Shown here: positions 7,222 through 14,882 of the stretch, one piece after another | How positions within the stretch are numbered: position 1 is the stretch's first letter | Layout of the letters: every line of letters begins with the position of its first letter | Source: a virus | Direction: 5' to 3' (one strand) | DNA length: 20,401 nucleotides | IMG/VR virus record: IMGVR_UViG_3300025132_000399 | Coordinates: 1 to 20,401 of that record | Notes under the pieces: model-generated | What the model was told of the DNA's origin: nothing | The model's database searches: none | Seen by the model: the letters and a program-made list of their open reading frames with translations, nothing else | Translations under genes and position numbers: made by a program

Positions 7222-7339
7222 GTTAGTATGGAAACGGGGTAAGGATTATTTAATTGCTAATCCTCCCCGAAAGTCTGAACAATGGAAAGAATGGCTAAAG
7301 GAAAAGGAGAAGAGTGATGGCAAAAAAGAAAGTAAGTGA
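7214..7339 (+). CDS. Putative 41-aa basic protein overlapping both neighbours
   Basis: The frame runs from ATG at 7214 to TGA at 7337-7339 and encodes MSELVWKRGKDYLIANPPRK, then a charged helix (EQWKEWLKEKEKSDGKKESK). The start overlaps the upstream stop by 8 bases, the same overlap as between the two nuclease genes. The frame exactly fills the space before the next gene and carries that gene's ribosome site. No Shine-Dalgarno precedes it, so translation would depend on coupling. It may be real, or the region may be an untranslated spacer; no family is recognised. Confidence 0.5.
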   Translation: MSELVWKRGKDYLIANPPRKSEQWKEWLKEKEKSDGKKESK

Positions 7340-7535
7340 AGACAAGCAGATGGTTACTATTGAAGGAGAGGACTACGCTATTGATGATTTATCTGATCTG
7401 CAAAAGTATATGTTGGAACAAGTGATGGACTTAAAAGGCAGAATAAAAATCGCACGTATGCATTTAGATCAGCTTAAAGTTGCTAGTGCAGAGTTTGGCA
7501 GGAACCTTTCAGAGTCTGTAAAAAAGGGAGAGTAA
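7317..7535 (+). CDS. Small coiled-coil protein of unknown function (DUF6447-like pattern)
   Basis: A 72-aa protein. The N-terminus MAKKKVSEDK leads into a short strand-turn (MVTIEGEDYAIDDLSD) and a long helix (LQKYMLEQVMDLKGRIKIAR and onward) with spaced hydrophobic residues consistent with a coiled coil. The order 'TI-G-YxxDDLS, then one helix' resembles the DUF6447 type of small phage proteins, but I cannot confirm the match. AGGAG at 7305-7309 is 7 bases before the ATG at 7317, which is better than the GTG at 7314. The gene is followed after 2 bases by the GIY-YIG protein. A small oligomer or adaptor is plausible; nothing more can be said. Confidence 0.8.
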   Translation: MAKKKVSEDKQMVTIEGEDYAIDDLSDLQKYMLEQVMDLKGRIKIARMHLDQLKVASAEFGRNLSESVKKGE

Positions 7536-7537
7536 CT

Positions 7538-8080
7538 ATGTTTGTAGATAGTCTTAAACCAAACTACACAAGAGAAGAGGCTGTGTTTGAGGACGGGGAA
7601 TGGTGGTATATACAACCGGGAGATGGTAAACGTAGGCGTATTACATCTCACGCTCGTAAAAATACTACTCGCATGTTTGTTAATGGTAAGTACGTGCCTA
7701 AGTCAGACCCCTTGCACAAACCGGGCAACTGGAAAACATGGACGCACGTACACTCTCTTGAGAAATTAGAGAGTACAGATTCAGGAGTAGCTGGATACGT
7801 TTATGTAATAGTAAACGAGGCTTGGCCTGAATGGGTAAAGATTGGCTGCGCTAAAGATGCTGATGATCGTCTGAATAGCTATCAAACCTACTCACCGTTT
7901 CGTGATTACTCTATTGTTGCCCGAATTAAAACAGACAACAGGCACGTGGAAGAAAAAGAAATGCACAAAGCCTTTACTCACTTTGCAAAGGAGCGAAAGA
8001 ACGAGTGGTTTAAGATTGATAGAGTAACAGCGATTAAGATATTTAACTACAAGATAAAGGAGAAAGAGGATGCGGCGTAA
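7538..8080 (+). CDS. T5orf172/MUG113-type GIY-YIG nuclease-like protein
   Basis: A 180-aa protein. The C-terminal half (about residues 85-170) shows the T5orf172 pattern: GYVYVIVN, then WVKIGCAKDADDRLNSYQTY, then a helix with Glu (RHVEEKEMHKAF) and the closing EWFKI. GIY-YIG enzymes cut DNA using the Tyr pair, an Arg and a Glu, all of which have candidates here. The N-terminal half holds two short, Trp/Tyr-rich strand pieces (FEDGEWWYIQPGDGKRRRI and MFVNGKYVP) that I cannot place; they could bind nucleic acid. Possible roles are host DNA degradation, modification-dependent cleavage, or a domesticated mobile nuclease. A GGGAG site precedes the ATG and the end overlaps the next gene by 11 bases. 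Confidence 0.85.
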   Translation: MFVDSLKPNYTREEAVFEDGEWWYIQPGDGKRRRITSHARKNTTRMFVNGKYVPKSDPLHKPGNWKTWTHVHSLEKLESTDSGVAGYVYVIVNEAWPEWVKIGCAKDADDRLNSYQTYSPFRDYSIVARIKTDNRHVEEKEMHKAFTHFAKERKNEWFKIDRVTAIKIFNYKIKEKEDAA

Positions 8081-8309
8081 TGGCCTAAGTAAATACGATG
8101 CCCCACTTAGAGTGCAATACGAGTGGGGCTATCAAGACTTCTTTAATTGGGGAGAGTCTGTTGAGAATGACAGGATAAAGCCCAAAGTAGAAAGGAAGCT
8201 GCACTCTAACACGATGCAGTTTCGTGAGTGGCAGAGAGGATGGAATGATGCCTACTATGCCAACTTAAAGAGAGTGCAACGCAATGAACAAGCTAGAGCA
8301 AGAAGCTAA
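8070..8309 (+). CDS. 79-aa basic protein of unknown function
   Basis: A 79-aa protein I do not recognise (MRRNGLSKYDAPLRVQYEWG at the start). It is basic and rich in aromatic residues, with EWGYQDFFNWGE near the N-terminus and REWQRGWNDAYYANLKRVQR near the C-terminus. The last stretch looks like an amphipathic helix with an RGWNDAY core. No membrane segment or catalytic motif is visible. AAGGAG sits 7 bases before the ATG, which lies inside the end of the nuclease gene. The charge and aromatics would suit RNA or DNA binding, but that is only a composition argument. Confidence 0.8.
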   Translation: MRRNGLSKYDAPLRVQYEWGYQDFFNWGESVENDRIKPKVERKLHSNTMQFREWQRGWNDAYYANLKRVQRNEQARARS

Positions 8310-8319
8310 AGATTGGATG

Positions 8320-8325
8320 AAGGAG
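8320..8325 (+). promoter_or_regulatory. Ribosome binding site deciding the MazG start at 8332
   Basis: AAGGAG lies 6 bases before the ATG at 8332. The in-frame ATGs at 8284 and 8317 lie upstream of this site and have no comparable signal. Confidence 0.65.
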
Positions 8326-8331
8326 AGACAC

Positions 8332-8670
8332 ATGAGTAGTATTACAGGTACAGAGTATCAAGAGCAAGCGTGTAGCACTGCCATCTTCCCAAAGAAAAAG
8401 GCCACAGAGTATTTAACTCTGGGCCTGACGGGAGAAGCGGGAGAGATTGCTAACAAGGTAAAGAAGTTTATACGTGATGGCGCACCACCAGACGAGTACG
8501 AGGCCAAGAAGATTGAGATTGCCTACGAAATTGGTGATGTTATGTGGTACTGCGCTGTGCTTGCAGCAGAAATGGGGATGGACTTAGGACATGTTATGGA
8601 AAACAACCTACGTAAATTGGCTGATCGCAAAGCTAGGGGTACTCTGTCTGGCTCTGGTGACAATCGTTAA
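8332..8670 (+). CDS. MazG-like nucleoside triphosphate pyrophosphohydrolase
   Basis: A 112-aa all-alpha NTP pyrophosphatase. The helix GLTGEAGEIANKVKKF carries the first metal-binding Glu cluster and the helix AYEIGDVMWYCAVLA carries the ExxD pair that completes the MazG signature. These enzymes hydrolyse (d)NTPs to monophosphates plus pyrophosphate. In phages they have been proposed to clean or adjust the dNTP pool or lower the starvation signal ppGpp; which applies here is unknown. The start at 8332 is chosen on ribosome-site spacing; a start at 8284 would overlap the upstream gene by 26 bases. The single-domain length is normal for phage forms. Its place at the end of the early block, with the reductase, supports nucleotide metabolism. 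Confidence 0.92.
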   Translation: MSSITGTEYQEQACSTAIFPKKKATEYLTLGLTGEAGEIANKVKKFIRDGAPPDEYEAKKIEIAYEIGDVMWYCAVLAAEMGMDLGHVMENNLRKLADRKARGTLSGSGDNR

Positions 8671-8677
8671 GTATGTT

Positions 8678-8809
8678 ATGGGTGGTGCTATATGCTTGTG
8701 GTTAGTATACATCGTAAGCATGGCACTGACTAACACTATATGTGATTGCACTAGAGACTTTAATGGTTGGTGGGAGTTACAATACTGGACAAAAAAAGAA
8801 GGGGCTTAG
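8678..8809 (+). CDS. Putative 43-50 aa membrane protein at the end of the + strand block
   Basis: A short frame starting MGGAICLWLVYIVSMALTNT, hydrophobic over about 17 residues, then a Cys/Trp-rich polar tail (ICDCTRDFNGWWELQYWTKK). The ATG at 8678 has no clear ribosome site; an upstream in-frame GTG at 8657, overlapping the MazG stop, would add VTIVKYV. Its TAG stop lies in the loop of the terminator hairpin. It is the last coding frame of the rightward block. A lysis-related or host-membrane role is possible but unsupported. The tail's composition looks like real protein rather than chance. Confidence 0.5.
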   Translation: MGGAICLWLVYIVSMALTNTICDCTRDFNGWWELQYWTKKEGA

Positions 8810-8825
8810 TTGCCCCTTTTATTTA
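8797..8825. terminator. Bidirectional rho-independent terminator between converging gene blocks
   Basis: The stem AAGGGGC / GCCCCTT (8799-8805 with 8812-8818) has a 6-base loop. A T-run follows on the + strand (to 8820, then ATTTATTT). An A-rich run precedes it (8791-8800), which becomes a U-run for transcripts coming from the right. It can therefore stop both the early rightward and the structural leftward transcripts. The + strand stop codon lies in the loop, and the - strand stop lies a few bases to the right (8823-8825). Confidence 0.85.
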
Positions 8826-11800
8826 TTTAAACGCCGTATTAAGTGCGCTTCCCACCTTTTTACCAATCATAAAGTGATTGGTTCCGGGGTCTGCATTTTG
8901 TTTTTCTAGCACAGTCATACCGTATCTATCTTGGTAGTATTCATCTGCCAGCTTACGAGACTTAGTAGAAAGCCGTGACCACTCAGCCCTATCAAAAGGA
9001 GTAAATCCCTTACCTTCCTTTCTGGCTGGTGCATACGACTCTGCCTTACCCATTTCTTTAGCCAGTTTGCGATATTTCTTTAGCTTATTAGCTACGCTTG
9101 CTTTCTGTTTGGCATCGCTTAGACTGTTAAAGTACTCTGTGTTTATTTCCTGTGATAAATATTTTTCTACCAGCATACCCATGTGCTTCTTTACAAAGGC
9201 ATCAGCCTTCTTGTCACCTGTTGTTGGTACAATCTCCCACTCTTCATACCCAAGGTCCAACAGCTTCTTCTCTACAGGGCTTCTCCTTGAACGACTACGC
9301 ACACCAGTAAGCTGCCCAAGCAACGGGCTTTGTGCTAACTCTGGTGCTTCTCTTGATGCACTTTCTCTAATAGGCATATCCTGCTTTGAAGGCACACCAA
9401 TAAGAGAGGTTTCCTCATCAAATACATATGGTATCTTGGGTAGGTTACGAGTGATGCTATTTTCAAAAGCAGAAACACCACGCTCAAATCCACCTACACC
9501 ATCTATCTGTCTGGCATCACGCTGGTACAATGCTTCCTTATCAAACTGTGCCATGATGTCACCGACAACACGAACAGGAGTAGTGACAGCACCAACCAAT
9601 TCACCTAAGTAACCAGCAACATATTCTGCCATCTTCTCTGTCTTGATGTCACCACCTTCACCACCAGTAACACTTTCAATGTTCTCAAAGAAAGAGTCAA
9701 TCATGTAGGCACTAGCACCTGCACGTATCTGAGAGCCTGTAAGACCTTCCATTACCTGCTGGATACCCGCTTCATCTAGCGTATCGTTTTTCATCTTAAC
9801 AATGAAGTCAGCTACAGCAAGGTAAGGTGATATAGGGAAGAAGGGGCGGGTATCAATGGTCCTACCCTCACTATCCATTACATTATACCATTCAGTATCT
9901 TGATTCTCTTCACGATGTTTGACAGCAGCAAACAAAGCAGCAGTACCTACAGTGGCTTTGCCTATCTGTTCACGAGCCTTGGCTAGTTGCCTCTCTGTAG
10001 TAGCGTCACTTACACCTTTAATGTATTTACCGTATATACCTTTACTACCATTTGTGATAGCACCCACAGCACTTAGTGGACTATAATCAAACTGAAACTG
10101 CATGGCATTGACCATGAATCTAGCAAACGGAAATGCACCCGTGCCAACAGGCGCACCTACAATACCGGGCAATGGGCCTAGAGCCTCATTGAAACGTACA
10201 AAGTGATAGCCTACCGTATCACCTAGTTTGTCACCGCCTCGCTTTGGCATACGAGCAAAGGTAAAGGACAGCGCATCATCAACTGCACGTTCTAGTATGT
10301 CAGTGGGAAGTGCCTTGCCCGTACCAACAAAGTCATCTATATCCATACCTACAGAACGTAGCTGCTTACCCACAGAGTCGTTAAATACAGCACGTCTGAA
10401 GTATCCGTCCTGTAATATGTTAAGGGTATTGACAAGCCTAGCACCACGAGAAAGACTTTGATCTACATCAACCTCTTGCAGTGACCTGTCCATAATACGT
10501 GCAAGACGTGGATTATGTTTTAATAAAGTTTGGCTCAAGTCTTTGGAGTGTCCAAAGTCTGACAGATAAGACAATGTACCAAAGGTATCTTGTCCTATTT
10601 CACGCAATCCCTTCTGGAACCCTTCAATGCTTGCCTCACCTTTGGCAACAGCACCAATACTTTTACCAAGATGATACATACTAGAGTCTACAAACTTAGC
10701 ACCACTCTCCATAGTAAGACGCATACCTGCAGTGGCTACGTTACGTGCGGTGGTAGCTATCTGCGACACCATGAAGGCACGGCGTTCACGGTCAAGCCGC
10801 ATCATTAAGTCGTGAGCCTTACCAAAAACGCTAGTGGTAGCATTCTCTTTACCAAACTTGTCGTTAATCTCTTTAGCAAGAGCAGGGTCTAGTTCATTGA
10901 CACGTTTAATCAGCTTGCCCAAGTTACTATAAGAAGCCATAGTCTTGGCGGCATCACTAAGGCTTACACCACTTACATCAAGAAAATCTTTAGTGGACAT
11001 GCCAGCACGGGCAATAGCACCGTCAAGCACTGTGGAATCTATGTTTTCATTAGATAGAACGACACGAGCAATTTCAGACGCTTTTGCATTATTGGCAATC
11101 ATGCTCTCAATTTCAGGAGCCATGTTACCCTTACGCATCATGTCAGCTACTACCTCTGTAGCAACCTTGGCAATACGTTGTGATATATCTACCTGTAGCT
11201 GGCTCTCTGTAAGTTCACCGCCTTTTACCTTGTCACGTAAAAGTTTAAGGTCAATCTCATCTAGTATTTCATGCCCATTAACAGGGTCAAATACATAGCC
11301 AGAGTCCATCTGACGTGCTGTTTCACGTGCAGCTTCTCTTTCACCTGCTAGTTTAGCAGCCTCATCAAATTCTTTGATGATTTTTTCTGCACCCTTCTTG
11401 GCAAACAGTCCTGTAGTAAGGGCGGTTAGACCACCACCCGCTACAGCTACTACACCACCTGTCATAGCTGCTAAACCTACATCTACTTCATCAACAATAT
11501 CTAGTTCAACATCAACTTCTTGTCGCCCAAGACTTTCAAGAGTACCGCCTGTAAAATCTGCTACTACTTCAACTGCAGCAGGTTTAGCAGCAGCCTTGGC
11601 GGTCAGCTTCATTGCTTGTTCACGTGCAGCAGCTTTACCTTGCGTCTTTAGCACCTCAATAATAGCACGTTGTGCGCCAACAGCAGCAACCTTACCAGCA
11701 CCAAAGCCAATAAGGTTTAACGGGTCTGCTATAAAGTAGCCTACGTAATCACGGAAGCCACGTAATGTATCGCCACCACCTTCGTCTAAGAAACCGGGCA

Positions 11801-12335
11801 TTCTTTCAAGCTGGCTATAGACGTAGGCAAAGTTGCCCTTCTCTTCTTCTGTAGCACCACGTACATAGTCTAGGGTAGACAGGAGTGACAAGCTGTTAGT
11901 TTCAAAGCCACGGACGTGGGTAAGAAAACGCTCAAGATACTCCTCATCCGTTTCATCTTCTTGTTGTGCGCCATCCTTGCCGTATCTGCTAATAGAATAC
12001 TCTTCAATGCTCTCCATGTAGCCACGGTCTTTGGTAAACTCTTCAAAGCTACGGGGTGAAGTGAAGTCTTCTAATTCATTATCCTGACTAACAGATGCTA
12101 TTTCTTGAGTATCATCTTCAACTAGAAAAGACAGGTCTTCTTCTTCGTTTTTTTCTGGTTCCAATACATTGGTAGTGTCTTGTGTATCAGCGACTATATT
12201 ATCTTCAACCAGAAATGACAGGTCTTCTTCTTCTTCTTGAATATCATCTTCGACTGGTTTAACAACAGAAGATAAAGTTGTTTCTTGAGTATCATCTTCA
12301 ACTAGAAAAGACAGGTCTTCTTCTTCGTTTTTCAT
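8823..12335 (-). CDS. Large virion protein, putative internal/DNA-ejection protein with triplicated acidic N-terminal peptide
   Basis: A 1170-aa protein, the last and largest of the structural block. The first 75 residues hold three copies of EEDLSFLVED (Asp at 7, 38 and 67). Residues 100-200 are charged and helical. Around 205-260 lies an Ala-rich amphipathic part, and around 286-312 a glycine-rich hydrophobic stretch (GLAAMTGGVVAVAGGGLTAL) that could insert in a membrane. Long helical regions follow, and the C-terminus is basic (KKYRKLAKEMGK). No lytic transglycosylase motif is visible. Size, position and membrane-active look recall the large ejection proteins of podoviruses (T7 gp16), but there is no recognisable similarity. 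The start has TTAGGGG upstream. The only gap to the 605-aa gene is 9 bases. Virion role likely, exact function inferred. Confidence 0.9.
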   Translation of the reverse strand: MKNEEEDLSFLVEDDTQETTLSSVVKPVEDDIQEEEEDLSFLVEDNIVADTQDTTNVLEPEKNEEEDLSFLVEDDTQEIASVSQDNELEDFTSPRSFEEFTKDRGYMESIEEYSISRYGKDGAQQEDETDEEYLERFLTHVRGFETNSLSLLSTLDYVRGATEEEKGNFAYVYSQLERMPGFLDEGGGDTLRGFRDYVGYFIADPLNLIGFGAGKVAAVGAQRAIIEVLKTQGKAAAREQAMKLTAKAAAKPAAVEVVADFTGGTLESLGRQEVDVELDIVDEVDVGLAAMTGGVVAVAGGGLTALTTGLFAKKGAEKIIKEFDEAAKLAGEREAARETARQMDSGYVFDPVNGHEILDEIDLKLLRDKVKGGELTESQLQVDISQRIAKVATEVVADMMRKGNMAPEIESMIANNAKASEIARVVLSNENIDSTVLDGAIARAGMSTKDFLDVSGVSLSDAAKTMASYSNLGKLIKRVNELDPALAKEINDKFGKENATTSVFGKAHDLMMRLDRERRAFMVSQIATTARNVATAGMRLTMESGAKFVDSSMYHLGKSIGAVAKGEASIEGFQKGLREIGQDTFGTLSYLSDFGHSKDLSQTLLKHNPRLARIMDRSLQEVDVDQSLSRGARLVNTLNILQDGYFRRAVFNDSVGKQLRSVGMDIDDFVGTGKALPTDILERAVDDALSFTFARMPKRGGDKLGDTVGYHFVRFNEALGPLPGIVGAPVGTGAFPFARFMVNAMQFQFDYSPLSAVGAITNGSKGIYGKYIKGVSDATTERQLAKAREQIGKATVGTAALFAAVKHREENQDTEWYNVMDSEGRTIDTRPFFPISPYLAVADFIVKMKNDTLDEAGIQQVMEGLTGSQIRAGASAYMIDSFFENIESVTGGEGGDIKTEKMAEYVAGYLGELVGAVTTPVRVVGDIMAQFDKEALYQRDARQIDGVGGFERGVSAFENSITRNLPKIPYVFDEETSLIGVPSKQDMPIRESASREAPELAQSPLLGQLTGVRSRSRRSPVEKKLLDLGYEEWEIVPTTGDKKADAFVKKHMGMLVEKYLSQEINTEYFNSLSDAKQKASVANKLKKYRKLAKEMGKAESYAPARKEGKGFTPFDRAEWSRLSTKSRKLADEYYQDRYGMTVLEKQNADPGTNHFMIGKKVGSALNTAFK
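12101..12152 (-). repeat. 52-nt exact direct repeat, copy 2, in the 1170-aa gene
   Basis: Identical over 52 bases to 12281-12332, exactly 180 bases away, so the reading frame is preserved. It encodes KNEEEDLSFLVEDDTQE. A diverged third copy lies between them at about 12190-12240. Confidence 0.95.
12281..12332 (-). repeat. 52-nt exact direct repeat, copy 1, directly after the start codon of the 1170-aa gene
   Basis: The repeat begins with the second codon of the gene and encodes the same acidic peptide as the copy at 12101-12152. The identity suggests a recent in-frame duplication or gene conversion. Confidence 0.95.
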
Positions 12336-12344
12336 ATTTTACCC

Positions 12345-14162
12345 CTAAGAAGTTTGACCTTTGTATGGGAACAATTCTAGTGCCTGTTCACGTGTTCTAG
12401 CACCTTTAGTAGCCATTACATAGGCGTCTATGGCTTTATCATAATCTTCTTTACTTCCACTCAGATTGTCCCTAAGTCTATTTGCGGCTTCTGATGGAGA
12501 CAACTCTGATGCAGGTTTAGCAGCCATTTGTGCAGCTTTTTGTTCCTCTTGCGCTTTAACAGCAGCTTCAATTAATGCTCTTGCTCCGGCTTCATCAGTT
12601 TTTGTAGCCTCCATTACTGCTTCAACTTTAGCGTTCATGCCCTTCCAACCTGCGACACCAGATAACGCTGTTATAGTTTGTTGTATTTCTGGCGTAAACT
12701 CTTGTGTATTTGCTCCCGCTTTGTCAGTTGCTGGTTGTTCGCCAAAATTGCGTTCAAATACATCATCAACTACAGCGGCAGCAGGTTTAGTTTCCTCTGT
12801 ATACTTATTAAATATTGATTTAGCAACGTCAGCTAATTGTTGTCTATGCTGGTCAAGAGATACTAATTGAGATTCACGAGGATACATCTGAATAAGTTTT
12901 TTGTATAAATCTGCTGCTCCTAATTTTGGATTAGCCTTTAACCACTTAGACCCGTAAACTTCTGGACCTTTTTGTACTATCTCAGCTATTTTTGCTGCAT
13001 TGTCTGGTTTTTTAGTAGCAACGCTTGCATCAGTAGCCTCTTCACTACCTATAATACGCTCATATATTTCTTTTAACTCTGGCCTTCTTAAAATTACTTC
13101 TTTACCTAAGAAAGACAGTTCACCATTACCATCCATCTGACCCCTTACATGTCTTTCATAATAAGCATCTTTTGCTGCTCTTACTGCTTCTGCATAACCT
13201 TCAGGGTCAGCAGTGATTGGTTCTTGTTTTCCATCTTTCATAAAGAAAGTGTCACCTATACCTGCTAATAATAAAGCAGAAGGCTCTCCATCAGTAATCA
13301 TTTTAGAATATCCAGAAGCCGTCATAGAACCCGGAGTATTTGTTTCTGCTGTAGTGGCACGGGTATAAGCCTGAAGATTTCGTTCTGTACGGAGATACGC
13401 TTGTTCCAATTTAGCCTTATCTGATTCGTAAGTTGGAGATTCCGGGTCTAGCTTTCCAATCTTGTTTGTTACGTCAGCAAAGGCTTCAGCAAGAGAAGGT
13501 GTCATAGTTTTTTCAAACTCTTTTACCTTCATACTATAATCAATTGCTGCGGCAAGAGCATCTTGATTAACTGTTGTTGTGCCGTAGTCACCCTCAATAG
13601 CTGTACGAGTAGCACCGGGGAATAAACCACGCATTTGTGCATCAGCACGTTCTGCACCTGTGTCACCAGCACCCAATCCTACCTTACTCAAAAACGTAGT
13701 GTCTGTAGCACGTACAGTAGGAGCCTCATACTCTGCACGTAATGCTTGGTAGACATCGTCACGAGATAACTTAGCTAATGTTTCATCGCCTTCAACATAT
13801 GTAAATACATCATTAATATCAAACTTAACACCTCGTGCTTCTGTATTTTTCATGTTTTCAAACAAGGCATCTAATGAATCTAAGTCACCACCATCTGTAG
13901 CCATAATAGCACTATAAACACGATTCCAATCTGTTTCACCGCCCTTATTAAACCTTGATGCCATTTTTTTAATAGCACTTTTTGTACGTTCATCTTTTGC
14001 CAATGCTTGTTCTTCAAGCTGTGAGGCACGTGTCATGGCATATTTTTTAGCAGCAGATACATCTGCATCTCGTTGTGCTATGGCATTGTCAATACTTTTA
14101 CTAGCAGTTGTAGCAAAACCTGTAGCAAAACCTTGTGCAAAATTACTACCAAACAAAGGCAT
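12345..14162 (-). CDS. Putative internal virion protein (605 aa)
   Basis: A 605-aa, largely helical protein of the virion block. It begins MPLFGSNFAQGFATGFATTA followed by SKSIDNAIAQRDADV. A short Gly/Phe repeat (FAQGFATGFA) leading into an amphipathic helix is something I associate with phage internal or ejection proteins. The middle is charged helical sequence without known motifs, and the C-terminal third is Ala-rich (ARALIEAAVKAQEEQKAAQM, then MAAKPASELSPSEAANRLRD). The ATG shares a base with the upstream stop (TAATG) and has GAGGAG 6 bases upstream. With the 798- and 1170-aa proteins it may form a set of three ejected proteins, as T7 gp14-16 do; this is inferred from order and composition only. 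Confidence 0.87.
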   Translation of the reverse strand: MPLFGSNFAQGFATGFATTASKSIDNAIAQRDADVSAAKKYAMTRASQLEEQALAKDERTKSAIKKMASRFNKGGETDWNRVYSAIMATDGGDLDSLDALFENMKNTEARGVKFDINDVFTYVEGDETLAKLSRDDVYQALRAEYEAPTVRATDTTFLSKVGLGAGDTGAERADAQMRGLFPGATRTAIEGDYGTTTVNQDALAAAIDYSMKVKEFEKTMTPSLAEAFADVTNKIGKLDPESPTYESDKAKLEQAYLRTERNLQAYTRATTAETNTPGSMTASGYSKMITDGEPSALLLAGIGDTFFMKDGKQEPITADPEGYAEAVRAAKDAYYERHVRGQMDGNGELSFLGKEVILRRPELKEIYERIIGSEEATDASVATKKPDNAAKIAEIVQKGPEVYGSKWLKANPKLGAADLYKKLIQMYPRESQLVSLDQHRQQLADVAKSIFNKYTEETKPAAAVVDDVFERNFGEQPATDKAGANTQEFTPEIQQTITALSGVAGWKGMNAKVEAVMEATKTDEAGARALIEAAVKAQEEQKAAQMAAKPASELSPSEAANRLRDNLSGSKEDYDKAIDAYVMATKGARTREQALELFPYKGQTS

Positions 14163-14677
14163 TAGCTTCTCCTCGCCATTAGTCCACCAGACTTCTTAAT
14201 TGTTTCGGTATCTTCTACTTCTTCTTTTTCTTTTCTTTCCATGTTAATGTCTACTTTTGTTAGCTTCTTTTCAAAATCACGGGTTATTTTTTGTACACGA
14301 GTTGCCCTTACTTTATTTTTATTTGGATTTTCTAAGCCACTCTCGTATTCAATACCTGCGCTTTCCGCAAGCATCATCATCATTTCCATAATTACAGGCA
14401 TAACAAGCATACCAACATCAATAGTGTGTATGCCTTCCATAACACTAGCAAGCTGCATAGAGTTTGCAATATTGGTAACAGGAACCCCCATTTCCATTAC
14501 ATCAATAAGTTGATCTATAATGTCTTCAGAAGTTATACGAGCCATATAGTATTCTACAGCATCATCCACAGTAGTATATTGAGGTTCAGATTGCCACGGC
14601 CTACCACCTAACTCTGAAGTTAAATGCTGACCCGGAATAGGGCTATCAAAATTAGGAGTTGCTTCTTCAAACGCCAT
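14162..14677 (-). CDS. Conserved marine-phage virion-block protein, 171 aa, unknown function
   Basis: A 171-aa protein. The N-terminus MAFEEATPNFDSPIPGQHLT, then ELGGRPWQSEPQYTTVDDA, is a pattern I recall from several marine phage genomes, without known function. The centre is a helical region with a Met-rich hydrophobic run (MLVMPVIMEMMMMLAESAG, about 95-113), followed by a basic, charged helix (VRATRVQKITRDFEKKLTK) and the ending KKSGGLMARRS. The final GGLM motif resembles motifs in the two neighbouring proteins. It is likely a small structural or assembly protein, perhaps an adaptor binding a larger virion protein. AGGAG lies 8 bases before the ATG. It overlaps the upstream gene by 11 bases and the downstream gene by one. 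Confidence 0.87.
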   Translation of the reverse strand: MAFEEATPNFDSPIPGQHLTSELGGRPWQSEPQYTTVDDAVEYYMARITSEDIIDQLIDVMEMGVPVTNIANSMQLASVMEGIHTIDVGMLVMPVIMEMMMMLAESAGIEYESGLENPNKNKVRATRVQKITRDFEKKLTKVDINMERKEKEEVEDTETIKKSGGLMARRS

Positions 14678-14882
14678 CTATGTTACTCCTCGCATCACGT
14701 ATGATTTTCATTTGCTTTGCCATGCGAATAGCAGGGTTATTTAAATCTAAACCCCCACTAGTTTTCATAGGATTTTTACGAACCATAATACCGCCATCAT
14801 CTTTAATGGCAGTTTCACTTGGCATGTTTTCAATATCCATATTAGCATATGCAGATACCATAGGATTATATGCTCTGGACAT
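14667..14882 (-). CDS. 71-aa virion-block protein of unknown function
   Basis: A small protein beginning MSRAYNPMVSAYANMDIENM, with DDGGIMVRKN (about residues 28-37) and TSGGLDLNNP (41-50), then a basic helix (IRMAKQMKIIRDARSNI). The GG-hydrophobic motifs resemble those in the 798-aa and 171-aa proteins on either side. Its start lies 17 bases inside the end of the 798-aa gene, and AAGGA sits 8 bases before the ATG, so the start is well supported. The disordered front and helical end suggest a peptide-like adaptor or minor structural component. No family is recognised. Confidence 0.8.
   Translation of the reverse strand: MSRAYNPMVSAYANMDIENMPSETAIKDDGGIMVRKNPMKTSGGLDLNNPAIRMAKQMKIIRDARSNIDGV

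Noticed and set aside
7538-8080. Homing endonuclease in an intron or intein
   Set aside because: No split gene or intron border is visible beside it and the gene fits normally in the operon; the T5orf172 type is usually free-standing.
8591-8677. Upstream extension of the small membrane protein to an ATG at 8591
   Set aside because: It would overlap the well-supported MazG gene by 80 bases in another frame; only the part after 8657-8678 looks like real protein.
10945-11739. Open frames of 117 and 121 aa on the + strand within the 1170-aa gene
   Set aside because: Low-complexity Ser/Thr/Ala-rich translations typical of the reverse of Ala/Glu/Lys-rich helical coding DNA; no ribosome sites.
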